Source: an uncultured Alphaproteobacteria bacterium (GTDB lineage: Bacteria > Pseudomonadota > Alphaproteobacteria > HIMB59 > GCA-002718135). Taken from it: a stretch of 40,313 nt of DNA. The stretch's first letter is position 1. Every line of letters starts with the position of its first letter. Position numbers and translations under genes: made by a program. The DNA lies in contig CACHAQ010000013.1 of assembly GCA_902577905.1 (NCBI GenBank), positions 1 through 40,313 on the forward strand, in the 5' to 3' direction. This document shows, one piece after another, positions 24,496 to 32,770 of the stretch. The notes under the pieces are model-generated. The model searched no databases and had not been told where the DNA came from. It saw only the letters and a program-made list of their open reading frames with translations.

Positions 24496-25016
24496 TATTT
24501 ATCTTCTTTTTTAGTTTTAACAGTTTTTTTAACAGTTTTCTTTACTGATTTTTTCTTAGTAGATGAAGCTTTATTTACTGCTTTTTTTGCAACTGTCTTC
24601 TTTTTTGTAACTTTTACCTCTTTAGACTCAATTTTTTCTTTAGTAACTTTAGTCTCAGTTTTTTTAACTTTTTTTGTTTCAGGTTCAGCAGTGGACTTTT
24701 TTCCACCATAAGAAATTGATTCTATTCTTAATACAGTTAGATATTGTCTATGACCTTGTGTTAATCTGTAATTTTGTCTTTTTCTTTTTTTAAAAACTAT
24801 TATTTTTTTATCTCTGATTTGATCAACAATTTTTGCTTCAATTGATGCATCTTTTAGTAATGGCTCGCCCAAGCTATTTGCGCTTTGATCACTGATCGCT
24901 AATACATCAGTAATAGACACTTTATCACCTTTGGATCCCTCAAGTTTTTCTACTTTAAGTATCTGACCAGCTCTTGCTGAGTATTGCTTTCCACCAGTTT
25001 TGAAAATTGCTAACAT
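24495..25016 (-). CDS. rplU: 50S ribosomal protein L21 with lysine-rich C-terminal extension
   Basis: Ribosomal protein L21, binding 23S rRNA. The first ~103 residues are standard L21 ([12 protein letters not shown], and [17 protein letters not shown] near 75-91). They are followed by about 70 extra residues, roughly 40% lysine with T, V, S and A, making 173 residues in all. Extensions of this kind occur on alphaproteobacterial L21, and this one is long. It is the first gene of a nine-gene operon, behind a plausible promoter. Confidence 0.96.
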   Translation of the reverse strand: MLAIFKTGGKQYSARAGQILKVEKLEGSKGDKVSITDVLAISDQSANSLGEPLLKDASIEAKIVDQIRDKKIIVFKKRKRQNYRLTQGHRQYLTVLRIESISYGGKKSTAEPETKKVKKTETKVTKEKIESKEVKVTKKKTVAKKAVNKASSTKKKSVKKTVKKTVKTKKEDK

Positions 25017-25033
25017 ATCTTTTGATGGCGGGG

Positions 25034-25060
25034 TTTATAGTGAACTATGCTAATAGTCAA
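25034..25060 (-). promoter_or_regulatory. Candidate sigma-70 promoter of the rplU operon
   Basis: On the minus strand TTGACT (25055-25060) and TATAAA (25034-25039) are separated by 15 bases, in the 80-base gap between rplU and gloB. The boxes are good but the spacer is short. The -35 is the same hexamer as in the metX promoter. Confidence 0.5.
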
Positions 25061-25096
25061 ATTAAAAATATGGCTTAAATACTGGAAATAAAGACC

Positions 25097-25849
25097 TTAA
25101 AAGCTATCCTTTGCTTTTCGCAAATAAGCAAATAATTCAAAGTCTGTAAAACCTAGCTCTTTCTTAATTATAGTACCTAATTTTGAATTTTGATTCAGGA
25201 ATAAGTTATATTGTTTTTCATCTTCTAATAAAAAAGGTACGGATTTTCCTTTATTATTTATATCATCATTAATTTTGTTTCTAACTGTCAAATAAGCGCT
25301 TTCTTTTTTGAGTGTTTCCTCAAGAAAATTTAAATTGCCTATTGTATATTCATGACCACAATAAATAATTGTATTTTTACTTAACTCATTGATTTTTTTT
25401 AAACTGTTAAACATTTCATTTAATGTTCCCTCGAACACACGACCACAACCAAGTCTGAATAGTGTATCACCACAAAATAAAACACCATTGTTTTCATCAT
25501 AGTAAATTATATGATCTAATGTATGCCCAGGTGTTTTTATTATTCTAAATGTATTTAAGCAGGAGTTGACTTCATCTCCATCACGTAAAACGAATCTTGT
25601 ATTTTCAATCTGAGCACTTGGAGAGTGTATATTAACTTCTGGAAAAGCATTAAGTATTCCTTTTACACCTGATGTGTGATCTTTATGATGATGTGTAATA
25701 AATATATCTTCTATGGTTAAATTATTTTCAAGAGCAAAATTTAATATAGGATTACTATCAGCAGGATCTATAACACAGCTCTTAAGCGTGTCATTATACA
25801 AAACAAAAGAGTAGTTATCTTTTAATTGATTTATAATTTCAACTTTCAT
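25097..25849 (-). CDS. gloB: Hydroxyacylglutathione hydrolase (glyoxalase II)
   Basis: Metallo-beta-lactamase-fold enzyme that hydrolyses S-lactoylglutathione, the second step of methylglyoxal removal. Length 250. The metal motif THHHKDH is at residues 52-58 (His53, His55, Asp57, His58). Further ligands are in TPGHTLDHI and in LFCGDTLF. YCGHEYT with the preceding region matches the C-terminal substrate domain of GloB. Seven bases after metW, probably the end of the metXW transcript. Confidence 0.92.
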   Translation of the reverse strand: MKVEIINQLKDNYSFVLYNDTLKSCVIDPADSNPILNFALENNLTIEDIFITHHHKDHTSGVKGILNAFPEVNIHSPSAQIENTRFVLRDGDEVNSCLNTFRIIKTPGHTLDHIIYYDENNGVLFCGDTLFRLGCGRVFEGTLNEMFNSLKKINELSKNTIIYCGHEYTIGNLNFLEETLKKESAYLTVRNKINDDINNKGKSVPFLLEDEKQYNLFLNQNSKLGTIIKKELGFTDFELFAYLRKAKDSF

Positions 25850-25856
25850 CTAATAA

Positions 25857-26540
25857 CTAATTTGCAATAACAGAATTTTTTGCAAAAACTTTTTTTGATG
25901 ATTTAATTTTTATTGGTTCAAAATTTTTATAACTTAATAAAAAGATAGCTTCGTGAGTGAAAAAATTAACTCCAGTAACTGATTCACTTATATCAAATTG
26001 CTTACCCTTTGATGTTAATCCAATACTTTTTTCAATCACAATATTCATTTCATTACACAAATTCAAAAAATCCTTAATTGTAAAAAAATGAATGTTAGGT
26101 GTGTCATACCATGTATAAGGTAAACTTTCAGTTACTGGCATTTTTCCAGATATTAAAAGCTGTAATCTTATTTTCCAATGTCCAAAGTTAGGAAAAGAAA
26201 CTATTGCTTTTGATCCTATTCTTAATAATTCAGACAGAATATCTTTGGGCTTCATCATTGCTTGTAAAGTTTGACTTAAAATTACATAATCAAAACTATT
26301 ATTTGAATATTGGGACAAATCCAATTCGGCATTTCCATTTACAACATTGAAACCTCTTGCGATAGCATTTGCAGCTAGATCTCTATTTAATTCAATGCCA
26401 TGAGTTATCGCATTACGATTATTTTCTAATTGTTCCATAAGACCGCCATCACCGCATCCAATATCTAGGATTTTTCTATCTTCTGTGATAAGTGTTTCAA
26501 TAAGAGACCAATCTTTTCTTATGCTATTAATTTTATTCAT
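25857..26540 (-). CDS. metW: MetW methyltransferase-like protein
   Basis: SAM-methyltransferase-fold partner of MetX in methionine synthesis; in relatives it binds and activates MetX. Length 227. The SAM-site motif ILDIGCGDGGLMEQL is near residues 24-38, with the MetW signatures FPNFGHWKIRLQLL and LPYTWYDTPNIHFFT. Its N-terminal eight bases overlap the metX end, a strong sign of coupled expression and a shared complex. Confidence 0.93.
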   Translation of the reverse strand: MNKINSIRKDWSLIETLITEDRKILDIGCGDGGLMEQLENNRNAITHGIELNRDLAANAIARGFNVVNGNAELDLSQYSNNSFDYVILSQTLQAMMKPKDILSELLRIGSKAIVSFPNFGHWKIRLQLLISGKMPVTESLPYTWYDTPNIHFFTIKDFLNLCNEMNIVIEKSIGLTSKGKQFDISESVTGVNFFTHEAIFLLSYKNFEPIKIKSSKKVFAKNSVIAN

Positions 26541-27681
26541 CTATCTTCGCAAAGTTGTTTGTTAGGAAACCTTTTATTACATCATCTAACTGCGGTTCCT
26601 CTAATAAAAAACTATCATGTCCTTTATCAGTATCAATTTCTAGAAAGCTTACCTCTCTTGATAGAGAATTTAATTGATTTACAATCATTTTACTTTCTAT
26701 TGTAGGGAATAACCAATCCGAGGTAAATGAGACAATTAAATATTTTAAATGGTTATTTGGATTATGACTAAACTCAATATTTTTTCTAAATGTTTCATCA
26801 TGATCAAAATAATCCATAGCCCTTGTTAAATAAAGATATGAATTTGCATCAAATCTTTCAACAAATGATTTACCTTGATATCTCAGATAACTCTCAACTT
26901 GAAAATCAGCATCAAATCCAAAAGAAATAATATCTCTTGATTGAAGTTTTCTTCCAAATTTTCTATGCATCGCATCTTCGGACAAATATGTGATATGCGC
27001 AATCATTCTTGCTACTGATAGACCTCTTTCAGGCACTTCATTATTTTCAAAGTACTTTCCATTTTTCCAAATAGGATCACTCATTATTGCCTGTCGCCCA
27101 ACTTCATGAAATGCAATATTTTGAGCTGAATGTTTTAAAGCGCCCGCAATATGTATTATATTTAAAATTTTATCTGGAAAATCGATTGCCCATTGAAGTG
27201 CTTGCATTGCTCCCATCGAACCACCAATGACAGAAAATAACTTCTCTATATTTAAACTTTCAATCAATAAAGATTGAGCCTTCACCATATCTTTTATTGT
27301 TACGGAAGGAAAATTACCACCATATGCAACATCACTTCCATTTTGTAACTCTTTAGGACCAGTTGAGCCAGCACAACCGCCGAGTACATTTGAGCAAATT
27401 ACAAAAAATTTGTTTGTATCAATTGGTTTATTAGGCCCAACAATTCTAGACCACCAACCTTCTCTCCCAGTAATGGGATTATTACCAGCAACATATTGAT
27501 CTCCAGTTAAAGCATGGCAAACAAGAATAGCATTAGTTTTATCAGCATTTAATTTGCCATATGTTTTGAATGCTAGTTTAAAACTATCAATTATATCTCC
27601 TGATTCTAGTTTTAAATTAATATTCTCGAAATAGGCTATTTCGCTTTCAAGTTTTGTGTCAGTAGTAAATTTTGTTTTCAT
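26533..27681 (-). CDS. metX: Homoserine O-acyltransferase (MetX)
   Basis: Alpha/beta-hydrolase-fold enzyme that acylates homoserine, the committed step of methionine synthesis. Length 382. The nucleophile is Ser155 in VIGGSMGAMQALQW, the acid Asp is in FTSDWLFP, and the base is His355 in KGHDSF. LTGDQYVAG and GWWSRIVGP are typical of MetX. Acetyl or succinyl specificity is not decided by what I can see; the metY at 38162 suggests O-acetylhomoserine is used. The start is fixed by an in-frame stop nine bases upstream. No good Shine-Dalgarno precedes it. It lies behind a promoter and a SAM-II-like riboswitch. Confidence 0.95.
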   Translation of the reverse strand: MKTKFTTDTKLESEIAYFENINLKLESGDIIDSFKLAFKTYGKLNADKTNAILVCHALTGDQYVAGNNPITGREGWWSRIVGPNKPIDTNKFFVICSNVLGGCAGSTGPKELQNGSDVAYGGNFPSVTIKDMVKAQSLLIESLNIEKLFSVIGGSMGAMQALQWAIDFPDKILNIIHIAGALKHSAQNIAFHEVGRQAIMSDPIWKNGKYFENNEVPERGLSVARMIAHITYLSEDAMHRKFGRKLQSRDIISFGFDADFQVESYLRYQGKSFVERFDANSYLYLTRAMDYFDHDETFRKNIEFSHNPNNHLKYLIVSFTSDWLFPTIESKMIVNQLNSLSREVSFLEIDTDKGHDSFLLEEPQLDDVIKGFLTNNFAKIDE

Positions 27682-27728
27682 ATCTTTTTAGTCTAGCACT
27701 ATTTGAAAGAATGAAGGAGGAGTGTAAA

Positions 27729-27777
27729 CGCTTTAGCTGATTATTGCTCCACCCGCAAGCTGTCTCAAATCGGTGAT
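27729..27777 (-). ncRNA. SAM-II-type riboswitch upstream of metX
   Basis: Reading the minus strand, CACC (27772-27775) and GGTG (27750-27753) form stem P1. Inside it are the SAM-II hallmarks GATTTG (after the 5' arm) and GCTTGC (before the 3' arm). An A/T-rich stretch follows, then GCTAAA (about 27732-27737). The loop AGCT (27758-27761) can pair with the AGCT (27735-27738) before the A-run, giving the expected pseudoknot. The class is known from alphaproteobacterial metX and metA leaders. It begins just after the predicted transcription start. The metX ATG is about 48 bases further on, with no obvious intrinsic terminator between, so control is more likely translational or by RNA stability. 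Confidence 0.8.
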
Positions 27778-27784
27778 AAACGGT

Positions 27785-27812
27785 CTTATATTTATATATC
27801 TTTCTAAGTCAA
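27785..27812 (-). promoter_or_regulatory. Sigma-70 promoter of metX
   Basis: On the minus strand TTGACT (27807-27812) and TATAAG (27785-27790) with a 16-base spacer. The expected start of transcription, near 27778, falls directly before the riboswitch. This is the best promoter match in the window. Confidence 0.65.
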
Positions 27813-27890
27813 TAAATCGTCATTTTTTAAATTAAATACTACTTTATTTTGATTTATCGTAAGATAGTTTGTAAAGAAACGTCCAAAATT

Positions 27891-29240
27891 ATGAAAAATA
27901 AAGAATTAGACAAATTAAGAAGTAAAATTAATAACATTGATGATGAAATTTTATCTTTATTATCTAATCGATCTAAAATTGTTTTAGAAATAGGAAAACA
28001 CAAAAAAGATAATTCAGTTGTTGATCTAAATAGAGAACAAAAAATTCTCGACAGATTAAGCTCTAAATTTACAGGATCTTATCCGAAAGATACCATTGTT
28101 AGACTTTGGAGAGAAATTTTTCAATCTTCTGAAAAACTTCAGAAGTTAACTAAAGAAAATATTAAATCAAAAAGATCTATAGAAAACATTAACGTTTATA
28201 AAGGTGGTAAGGCAAAGTTAAATAACAATAAAAGAGTTATCAAACTTTCTTCAAATGAAAATCCCTATGGCGCTTCACCGAAAGCAATTGAATTGTTAGA
28301 GATAAAAAATATTAATCATGATTTACACAGATATCCAGAAATTGATGGATCATCATTAAGAGAAGCAATAGCTAAAAATTTTTCTATTGATAGTAATAGA
28401 ATTATTCTTGGCTCTGGCTCAGATGAAGTTTTATTATTTGCAGCATTGGCATTTTGTCAAGATGGCGATGAAATTCTTCACGCAAACCACGGCTTTGAAA
28501 TGTATTCAATTGTGAGCAAAGTAGTTGGTGCTGTTCCAAAAAAAATTAAGGAAGATGTAAATTTCAATTTAAATATTGAAAATCTCATAGATCAAACAAA
28601 TGACGCTACTAAAGTAATTTATATTGCATCACCTAATAATCCAACCGGAACTTATTTGTCTAGAGACCAACTTGTTAAATTAATGAATAGTATTTCTAAA
28701 AATATTATAGTTGTTATAGACGGAGCATATGTCGAATATGTGCAAAAAGACGATTATGATAAAGGATTTAGTTTAACGAACGAATATGAGAATATTATTT
28801 TAACAAGAACATTTTCAAAAACATATGGACTTGCAGCTTTAAGAGTAGGCTGGTGTTATACCAGTCAAAAAGTAGCTGATATAATTAATAAAATAAAACC
28901 TCCTTTTAATACGACAACTATTTCACAGTCTCTTGCAATTAAAGCTTTGGAGGATAAAGAACATATTGAAAACTCTGTTAAATTAAATTCTGAAATTAAA
29001 GATTGGTTTGAAAAAGAGCTCAAACTTCTAAATATTAAAACCAGACAAACTGAAGGTAATTTTACTTTAATTGAAACTTCAGAAGAAGAAGCTGAGAAAA
29101 TTAGTAATCATCTTATGAATGATGGCATTATTATAAGGCGTTTAAATAGTTATAATTTGCCTAATTTTTTGAGAATTAGTATTGGTACAAAAGAAGAAAT
29201 GAATTTGACAGTTGAAAGTTTGAAGAAATTTAATGTCTAA
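27891..29240 (+). CDS. Chorismate mutase - HisC-type aminotransferase fusion
   Basis: A two-domain protein of about 449 residues. Residues 1-85 are an AroQ-class chorismate mutase: Arg10, Arg27, Lys38 and the DLNRE segment match the arginine/lysine active site. From about 95 to the end is a class I/II aminotransferase of the HisC type (SSNENPYG, SPNNPTGTY, PLP-lysine Lys310 in TRTFSKTYGLAALRVGW). It would make prephenate from chorismate, and transaminate prephenate, an aromatic keto acid, or imidazole-acetol phosphate. With tyrA overlapping its 3' end by eight bases, an aromatic role is likely; it may also serve histidine synthesis. The frame opens at a TTG at 27849, but the ATG at 27891 fits the mutase N-terminus. 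Confidence 0.9.
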   Translation: MKNKELDKLRSKINNIDDEILSLLSNRSKIVLEIGKHKKDNSVVDLNREQKILDRLSSKFTGSYPKDTIVRLWREIFQSSEKLQKLTKENIKSKRSIENINVYKGGKAKLNNNKRVIKLSSNENPYGASPKAIELLEIKNINHDLHRYPEIDGSSLREAIAKNFSIDSNRIILGSGSDEVLLFAALAFCQDGDEILHANHGFEMYSIVSKVVGAVPKKIKEDVNFNLNIENLIDQTNDATKVIYIASPNNPTGTYLSRDQLVKLMNSISKNIIVVIDGAYVEYVQKDDYDKGFSLTNEYENIILTRTFSKTYGLAALRVGWCYTSQKVADIINKIKPPFNTTTISQSLAIKALEDKEHIENSVKLNSEIKDWFEKELKLLNIKTRQTEGNFTLIETSEEEAEKISNHLMNDGIIIRRLNSYNLPNFLRISIGTKEEMNLTVESLKKFNV

Positions 29241-30144
29241 AATAACTTATGAATCAGCTCTGGTCATTGGTATGGGATTAATTGGATCATCCATAGCAAG
29301 AGCACTAAAGGAAAAACAATTATCAAAAAAAATTTTTGCTATTGATAGAGATAGTGAGGTCATAAATATTTCAAAAAATTTAAATCTTGTGGATGCAATA
29401 GAGAGTGATTTAAATAAATATAATCAACAATTTGATATTATTTTTATTTGTACACCTTTGAGTTCATATAGAAATATATTTAAGGAATTGAATAGCTTTG
29501 TTAATGAAACAACACTAGTAACAGATGTTGGTTCAACAAAAGTAAGTGTTATAGAAGATTTTAAAGATTCAATTAATAATAAAAAAATTTTATTTGTTCC
29601 TGCTCACCCTATTGCTGGATTAGAGAAAAGTGGACCAGCATTTGGTTTTGCAAAGCTGTTTGAGAATAGGTATTGTATTTTGACCCCAATAGAAACTCAG
29701 AGTGAAATAACAAGATCAATTTCAGATATTTGGGAGTCATTTGGAATGAATATAGAAATCATGGAACCTAAACGTCATGACAGAGTACTAGCTATGACAT
29801 CTCATATTCCACAACTCATTGCATATTCTGTCGTAGGAACTGCAACAGAGCTTGAATCTCAAATGAAAGATGAAGTAATTAAATATTCAGCTGCAGGTTT
29901 TAGAGATTTCACAAGATTGGCAGGTAGTGATCCAGTAATGTGGCGTGATGTTTATGAAAAAAATAAAGAAGCCGTTTTAGAAATGCTTGGTCGTTTCAGT
30001 GAAGATCTACTAACTTATCAAAAAGCAATAAGAAATAATGATTTAAAATATTTGGAAGAAAAATTTATAAAATCAAAAGAAATTAGAAAAATTATTGAAG
30101 AGATTGGTCAAGCAGGAACTTTTGATCCCACAGAAAAGAATTAG
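29233..30144 (+). CDS. tyrA: Prephenate / arogenate dehydrogenase
   Basis: NAD(P)-dependent oxidative decarboxylase in tyrosine synthesis. Length 303. The Rossmann GMGLIG is at residues 13-18, the catalytic histidine is His125 in VPAHPIAGLEKSGP, and FRDFTRLAGSDPVMWRDV is the typical C-terminal helical segment. There is no ACT domain, so it is probably not feedback-regulated through one. It overlaps the mutase-aminotransferase gene. Whether prephenate or arogenate is used cannot be read here; an upstream aminotransferase allows either. Confidence 0.93.
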   Translation: MSKITYESALVIGMGLIGSSIARALKEKQLSKKIFAIDRDSEVINISKNLNLVDAIESDLNKYNQQFDIIFICTPLSSYRNIFKELNSFVNETTLVTDVGSTKVSVIEDFKDSINNKKILFVPAHPIAGLEKSGPAFGFAKLFENRYCILTPIETQSEITRSISDIWESFGMNIEIMEPKRHDRVLAMTSHIPQLIAYSVVGTATELESQMKDEVIKYSAAGFRDFTRLAGSDPVMWRDVYEKNKEAVLEMLGRFSEDLLTYQKAIRNNDLKYLEEKFIKSKEIRKIIEEIGQAGTFDPTEKN

Positions 30145-30848
30145 TTATCCAATAATAAATTTGAAGCAGTTTCTATTCTATTCTTAACTTCGTTTAATAA
30201 AACTTTTTTATCTAAACCTTCATCAATTGTCGGTAAAAATTTTATAGTAATTAATCCTTTTTCTAATATCCATGATTGTTTTGGCCAACATAAACCTGAA
30301 TTTAAAGCTACAGGAAGGATTTTTCTTTTTGTATGATTATAAATTCCAATAAAACCTGTCTTATAATCAGGTTTACTACCAGGCAGCTTTCTTGTTCCTT
30401 CTGGGAAAATAATAATTGAAGATCCAAAAGATAATTTTGATTGAACTTTTTGTAACATATCTCTCATAGCTTTTGTTCCACCATCTCTATTAATCGCAAC
30501 CATATTAGACTTGAATAAATATTGTCCAAAAATTGGTATAAAGAAAAGCTCTCTTTTATGGACAAAGAAACAATCTTTTAAATAGTAATAGAGTGCGAGT
30601 GTCTCAAAAGCGGACTGATGTTTAGACGCAATTAAGACACTTTCATTTGGAATATTTTCTAAACCTTCAATTTTATGTTTAATATTACATATAAGATTAA
30701 GAAAAACAAAAATAACACGTATCCAAATTTTGGTTGGATATTTAAGTAAATAACTTGGTAATAAGAGAAAAGGTAAACACACAATACCCATCAACACAGT
30801 CCATATAATCAAGGAAATATAAAATATTATACTTTTTAAAATTAACAT
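30141..30848 (-). CDS. plsC: 1-Acyl-sn-glycerol-3-phosphate acyltransferase
   Basis: Membrane acyltransferase making phosphatidic acid. Length 235. The N-terminal hydrophobic segment lies at about residues 5-33. The catalytic motif is H-x4-E (His77, Glu82 in SKHQSAFET), the form common in this proteobacterial subfamily instead of H-x4-D. The second motif FPEGTR is at about 148-153. Convergent with tyrA, with stop codons overlapping by four bases. Divergent from the zinc-ribbon gene over a 50-base gap. Confidence 0.9.
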   Translation of the reverse strand: MLILKSIIFYISLIIWTVLMGIVCLPFLLLPSYLLKYPTKIWIRVIFVFLNLICNIKHKIEGLENIPNESVLIASKHQSAFETLALYYYLKDCFFVHKRELFFIPIFGQYLFKSNMVAINRDGGTKAMRDMLQKVQSKLSFGSSIIIFPEGTRKLPGSKPDYKTGFIGIYNHTKRKILPVALNSGLCWPKQSWILEKGLITIKFLPTIDEGLDKKVLLNEVKNRIETASNLLLDN

Positions 30849-30898
30849 ACTTAATGATTTTGTTTTATATACTAGCCTGACTGATCTATATATAATTT

Positions 30899-31342
30899 AT
30901 GTTCATTGTTTGCTCTAATTGTGAATTCAAGTATTTAGTAAATTCTGCAGATCTTAAACCAAATGGTAGAATGGTTGAATGCGCAAATTGTAATCATCAA
31001 TGGTTTCAAGAATTAGATGATACTGACATTACATCATCAGTTCCATCTACAAAAAAAGAAGAATTAGATCAAAATTTAAATAATAATAAACAAAAAGAAA
31101 AATTAGAAAAAGGTCCAGTCAGAAATTTACCAAGTACAGTTGTAAGACAAGAAAAACCAAGTGTTATTAATTCAACTATAGTAATTATTCTAGCTCTAGT
31201 TGTAATTTTAGCAATATGGATTTATCGATCCTACGGTGTAAATACTTTTATTATTATTGATTTCTATATTAGGGAATTTTTCTTTAATTTAAATTTGATA
31301 ATTGCAGACTTAGCTAAAATTATACACAATACTTTAAATTAG
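30899..31342 (+). CDS. MJ0042-type zinc-ribbon protein with one membrane segment
   Basis: A 147-residue protein of unknown role. The N-terminal zinc ribbon has two pairs, Cys5/Cys8 and Cys28/Cys31, of the MJ0042 family (CSNC and CANCNHQW). A charged, low-complexity linker (about 40-85) follows. Then comes one membrane helix (about 92-109) and a short, mostly hydrophobic C-terminal tail. In other alphaproteobacteria a similar protein often precedes ftsE and ftsX near plsC; no ftsEX is present here. Topology suggests the zinc ribbon is cytoplasmic. Confidence 0.75.
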   Translation: MFIVCSNCEFKYLVNSADLKPNGRMVECANCNHQWFQELDDTDITSSVPSTKKEELDQNLNNNKQKEKLEKGPVRNLPSTVVRQEKPSVINSTIVIILALVVILAIWIYRSYGVNTFIIIDFYIREFFFNLNLIIADLAKIIHNTLN

Positions 31343-32584
31343 TTACAACCAACTCGGAATAATATCAGCTTTAATTGTTTTCTCAATTTTCTCAGGAGAA
31401 TAAATAATTGCATAATTATCATTGTGTACTAAAATTTCAGAGGGCAACGGCCTGGAGTTATAATTTGAAGACATTACTTTCCCATAGGCTCCTGTATTTT
31501 TTATAACTAGTAGATCACCAATTTTTTGTTTAGCCAATTTAATATTTTTTAAAAAAACATCTGAACTTTCACAAATAGGACCAGCAATAGCATAATCTAT
31601 AAATTCCTCTGAGTTTACATTTATCGCTGATATTTCATGATGTGCACCGTACATCGCTGGACGTATCAATGTATTCATACCAGCATCAACAATTAAATAA
31701 TTTATACCTCCATTATTCTTAATTGTAAGAATAGAGGTAACTGTAACTCCAGCCTCAGCAATTAAATATCGACCAGGCTCAAATGATAATTCATAGTTTG
31801 TTTGCGTAAAACAATTATCAAGCTCTTCTTTTACCTTCTTGATATTAAAGTCAGGATCAGAATCTTCATATTTAACATGAAAACCTCCTCCCAAATCTAC
31901 ATGTTTAATATTAATGCCTGATTCAATAAATTTATCTGCAGCCATTTTCATTTGAGAAAATGTATTTTTATAGGCCTCATTTTTACTAATTTGACTTCCA
32001 ATATGACAACTAATACCAATTAAATTTAAACTTTTGCAACTTTTAACTAATTTGATAATTTTATCTATGTTATCGAATTCTATACCAAACTTATCAGTTT
32101 TTTTTCCTGTTGAAATTTTACTTAAAGTTTCACCATCAACATCTGGATTAAGTCTAACACCAATATCAACGATTTTATTTTTTTCATTTGCTAAATTATT
32201 TAGAAGTTTTATTTCTTCTAAAGATTCAGTATTAATTAAACGTATATTTTTATGTATAGCATAGAGTAAGTCTTGATCAGATTTTCCAACACCTTCAAAA
32301 ATTATTTTATTTGGATCGAAACCAGCTTCCAAAGCTCTTTTTAATTCACCAACTGACACTACATCTGCTCCAATATCTAACGAGTTCATTAATTTCAAAA
32401 TAGCTTGATTTGAATTAGACTTAATTGAATAAAAAATATTGTTACCTAAAATTTCTTTAGTTTTATTAACTTGATTAATAATCTTTTCTTGTGAATACAC
32501 GTAAAAAGGTGTTTCACAAACTTTCACCAAGTCATATAGAGAGGTGCCCTCAATATATGGGTCATTATTTCTATAAGTGAGCAT
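31343..32584 (-). CDS. lysA: Diaminopimelate decarboxylase
   Basis: PLP enzyme making lysine from meso-diaminopimelate. Length 413. The PLP lysine is Lys55 in YSIKSNSNQ. SCHIGSQI, HVDLGGGFHV and SFEPGRYLIAEAG form the phosphate-binding and substrate parts. The catalytic cysteine from the second subunit is in GPICESSD. It directly follows lptM on the minus strand, in the conserved order argH-lptM-lysA. Confidence 0.95.
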   Translation of the reverse strand: MLTYRNNDPYIEGTSLYDLVKVCETPFYVYSQEKIINQVNKTKEILGNNIFYSIKSNSNQAILKLMNSLDIGADVVSVGELKRALEAGFDPNKIIFEGVGKSDQDLLYAIHKNIRLINTESLEEIKLLNNLANEKNKIVDIGVRLNPDVDGETLSKISTGKKTDKFGIEFDNIDKIIKLVKSCKSLNLIGISCHIGSQISKNEAYKNTFSQMKMAADKFIESGINIKHVDLGGGFHVKYEDSDPDFNIKKVKEELDNCFTQTNYELSFEPGRYLIAEAGVTVTSILTIKNNGGINYLIVDAGMNTLIRPAMYGAHHEISAINVNSEEFIDYAIAGPICESSDVFLKNIKLAKQKIGDLLVIKNTGAYGKVMSSNYNSRPLPSEILVHNDNYAIIYSPEKIEKTIKADIIPSWL

Positions 32585-32770
32585 TTATTCAGTGTTTATA
32601 ATAACGGATTGTTGACGTTTTTTCTCTTCTTCTAATTTCTCTAAACAGGCTTCATCACATGGATATGTAATTACCGATTTGTCTACTTGATCTTCTGGTA
32701 AACTTAAAGGACCAACTTTACCACAGCTAAAAGTAAACAATAAAAATGGTAATAATATTAATCTGATCAT
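32585..32770 (-). CDS. lptM: Small lipoprotein LptM-like
   Basis: A 61-residue lipoprotein. The short signal peptide ends in a lipobox with Cys16 (FTFSC-G), and is followed by GKVGPLSLPED. This matches the LptM (formerly YifL) pattern CG-x-GPL-x-xP. LptM helps LptD fold in the outer membrane in E. coli. The position between argH and lysA is where the family is usually found. The C-terminal tail carries two extra cysteines and a charged E/K-rich segment. Start overlaps the argH stop by one base. Confidence 0.85.
   Translation of the reverse strand: MIRLILLPFLLFTFSCGKVGPLSLPEDQVDKSVITYPCDEACLEKLEEEKKRQQSVIINTE

Noticed and set aside
24325..24711. 128-residue open frame antisense to rplU/rpmA, rich in phenylalanine and threonine
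   Set aside because: The F/T/V-rich sequence is the complement of the lysine-rich L21 tail, not an independent gene.
25017..25096. L21 leader or riboswitch before rplU
   Set aside because: Only 80 bases, with a promoter explaining much of it, and no conserved stem found by eye.
30603..30621. H-x4-E in plsC instead of H-x4-D, as a possible inactive enzyme
   Set aside because: The KHQS-x-xE form is common in a proteobacterial PlsC subfamily and the FPEGTR motif is intact.
30891..30896. Perfect TATAAT just before the zinc-ribbon gene
   Set aside because: Only two bases before the ATG, with no -35 at a suitable distance; transcription would start inside the gene. Probably chance in AT-rich DNA.
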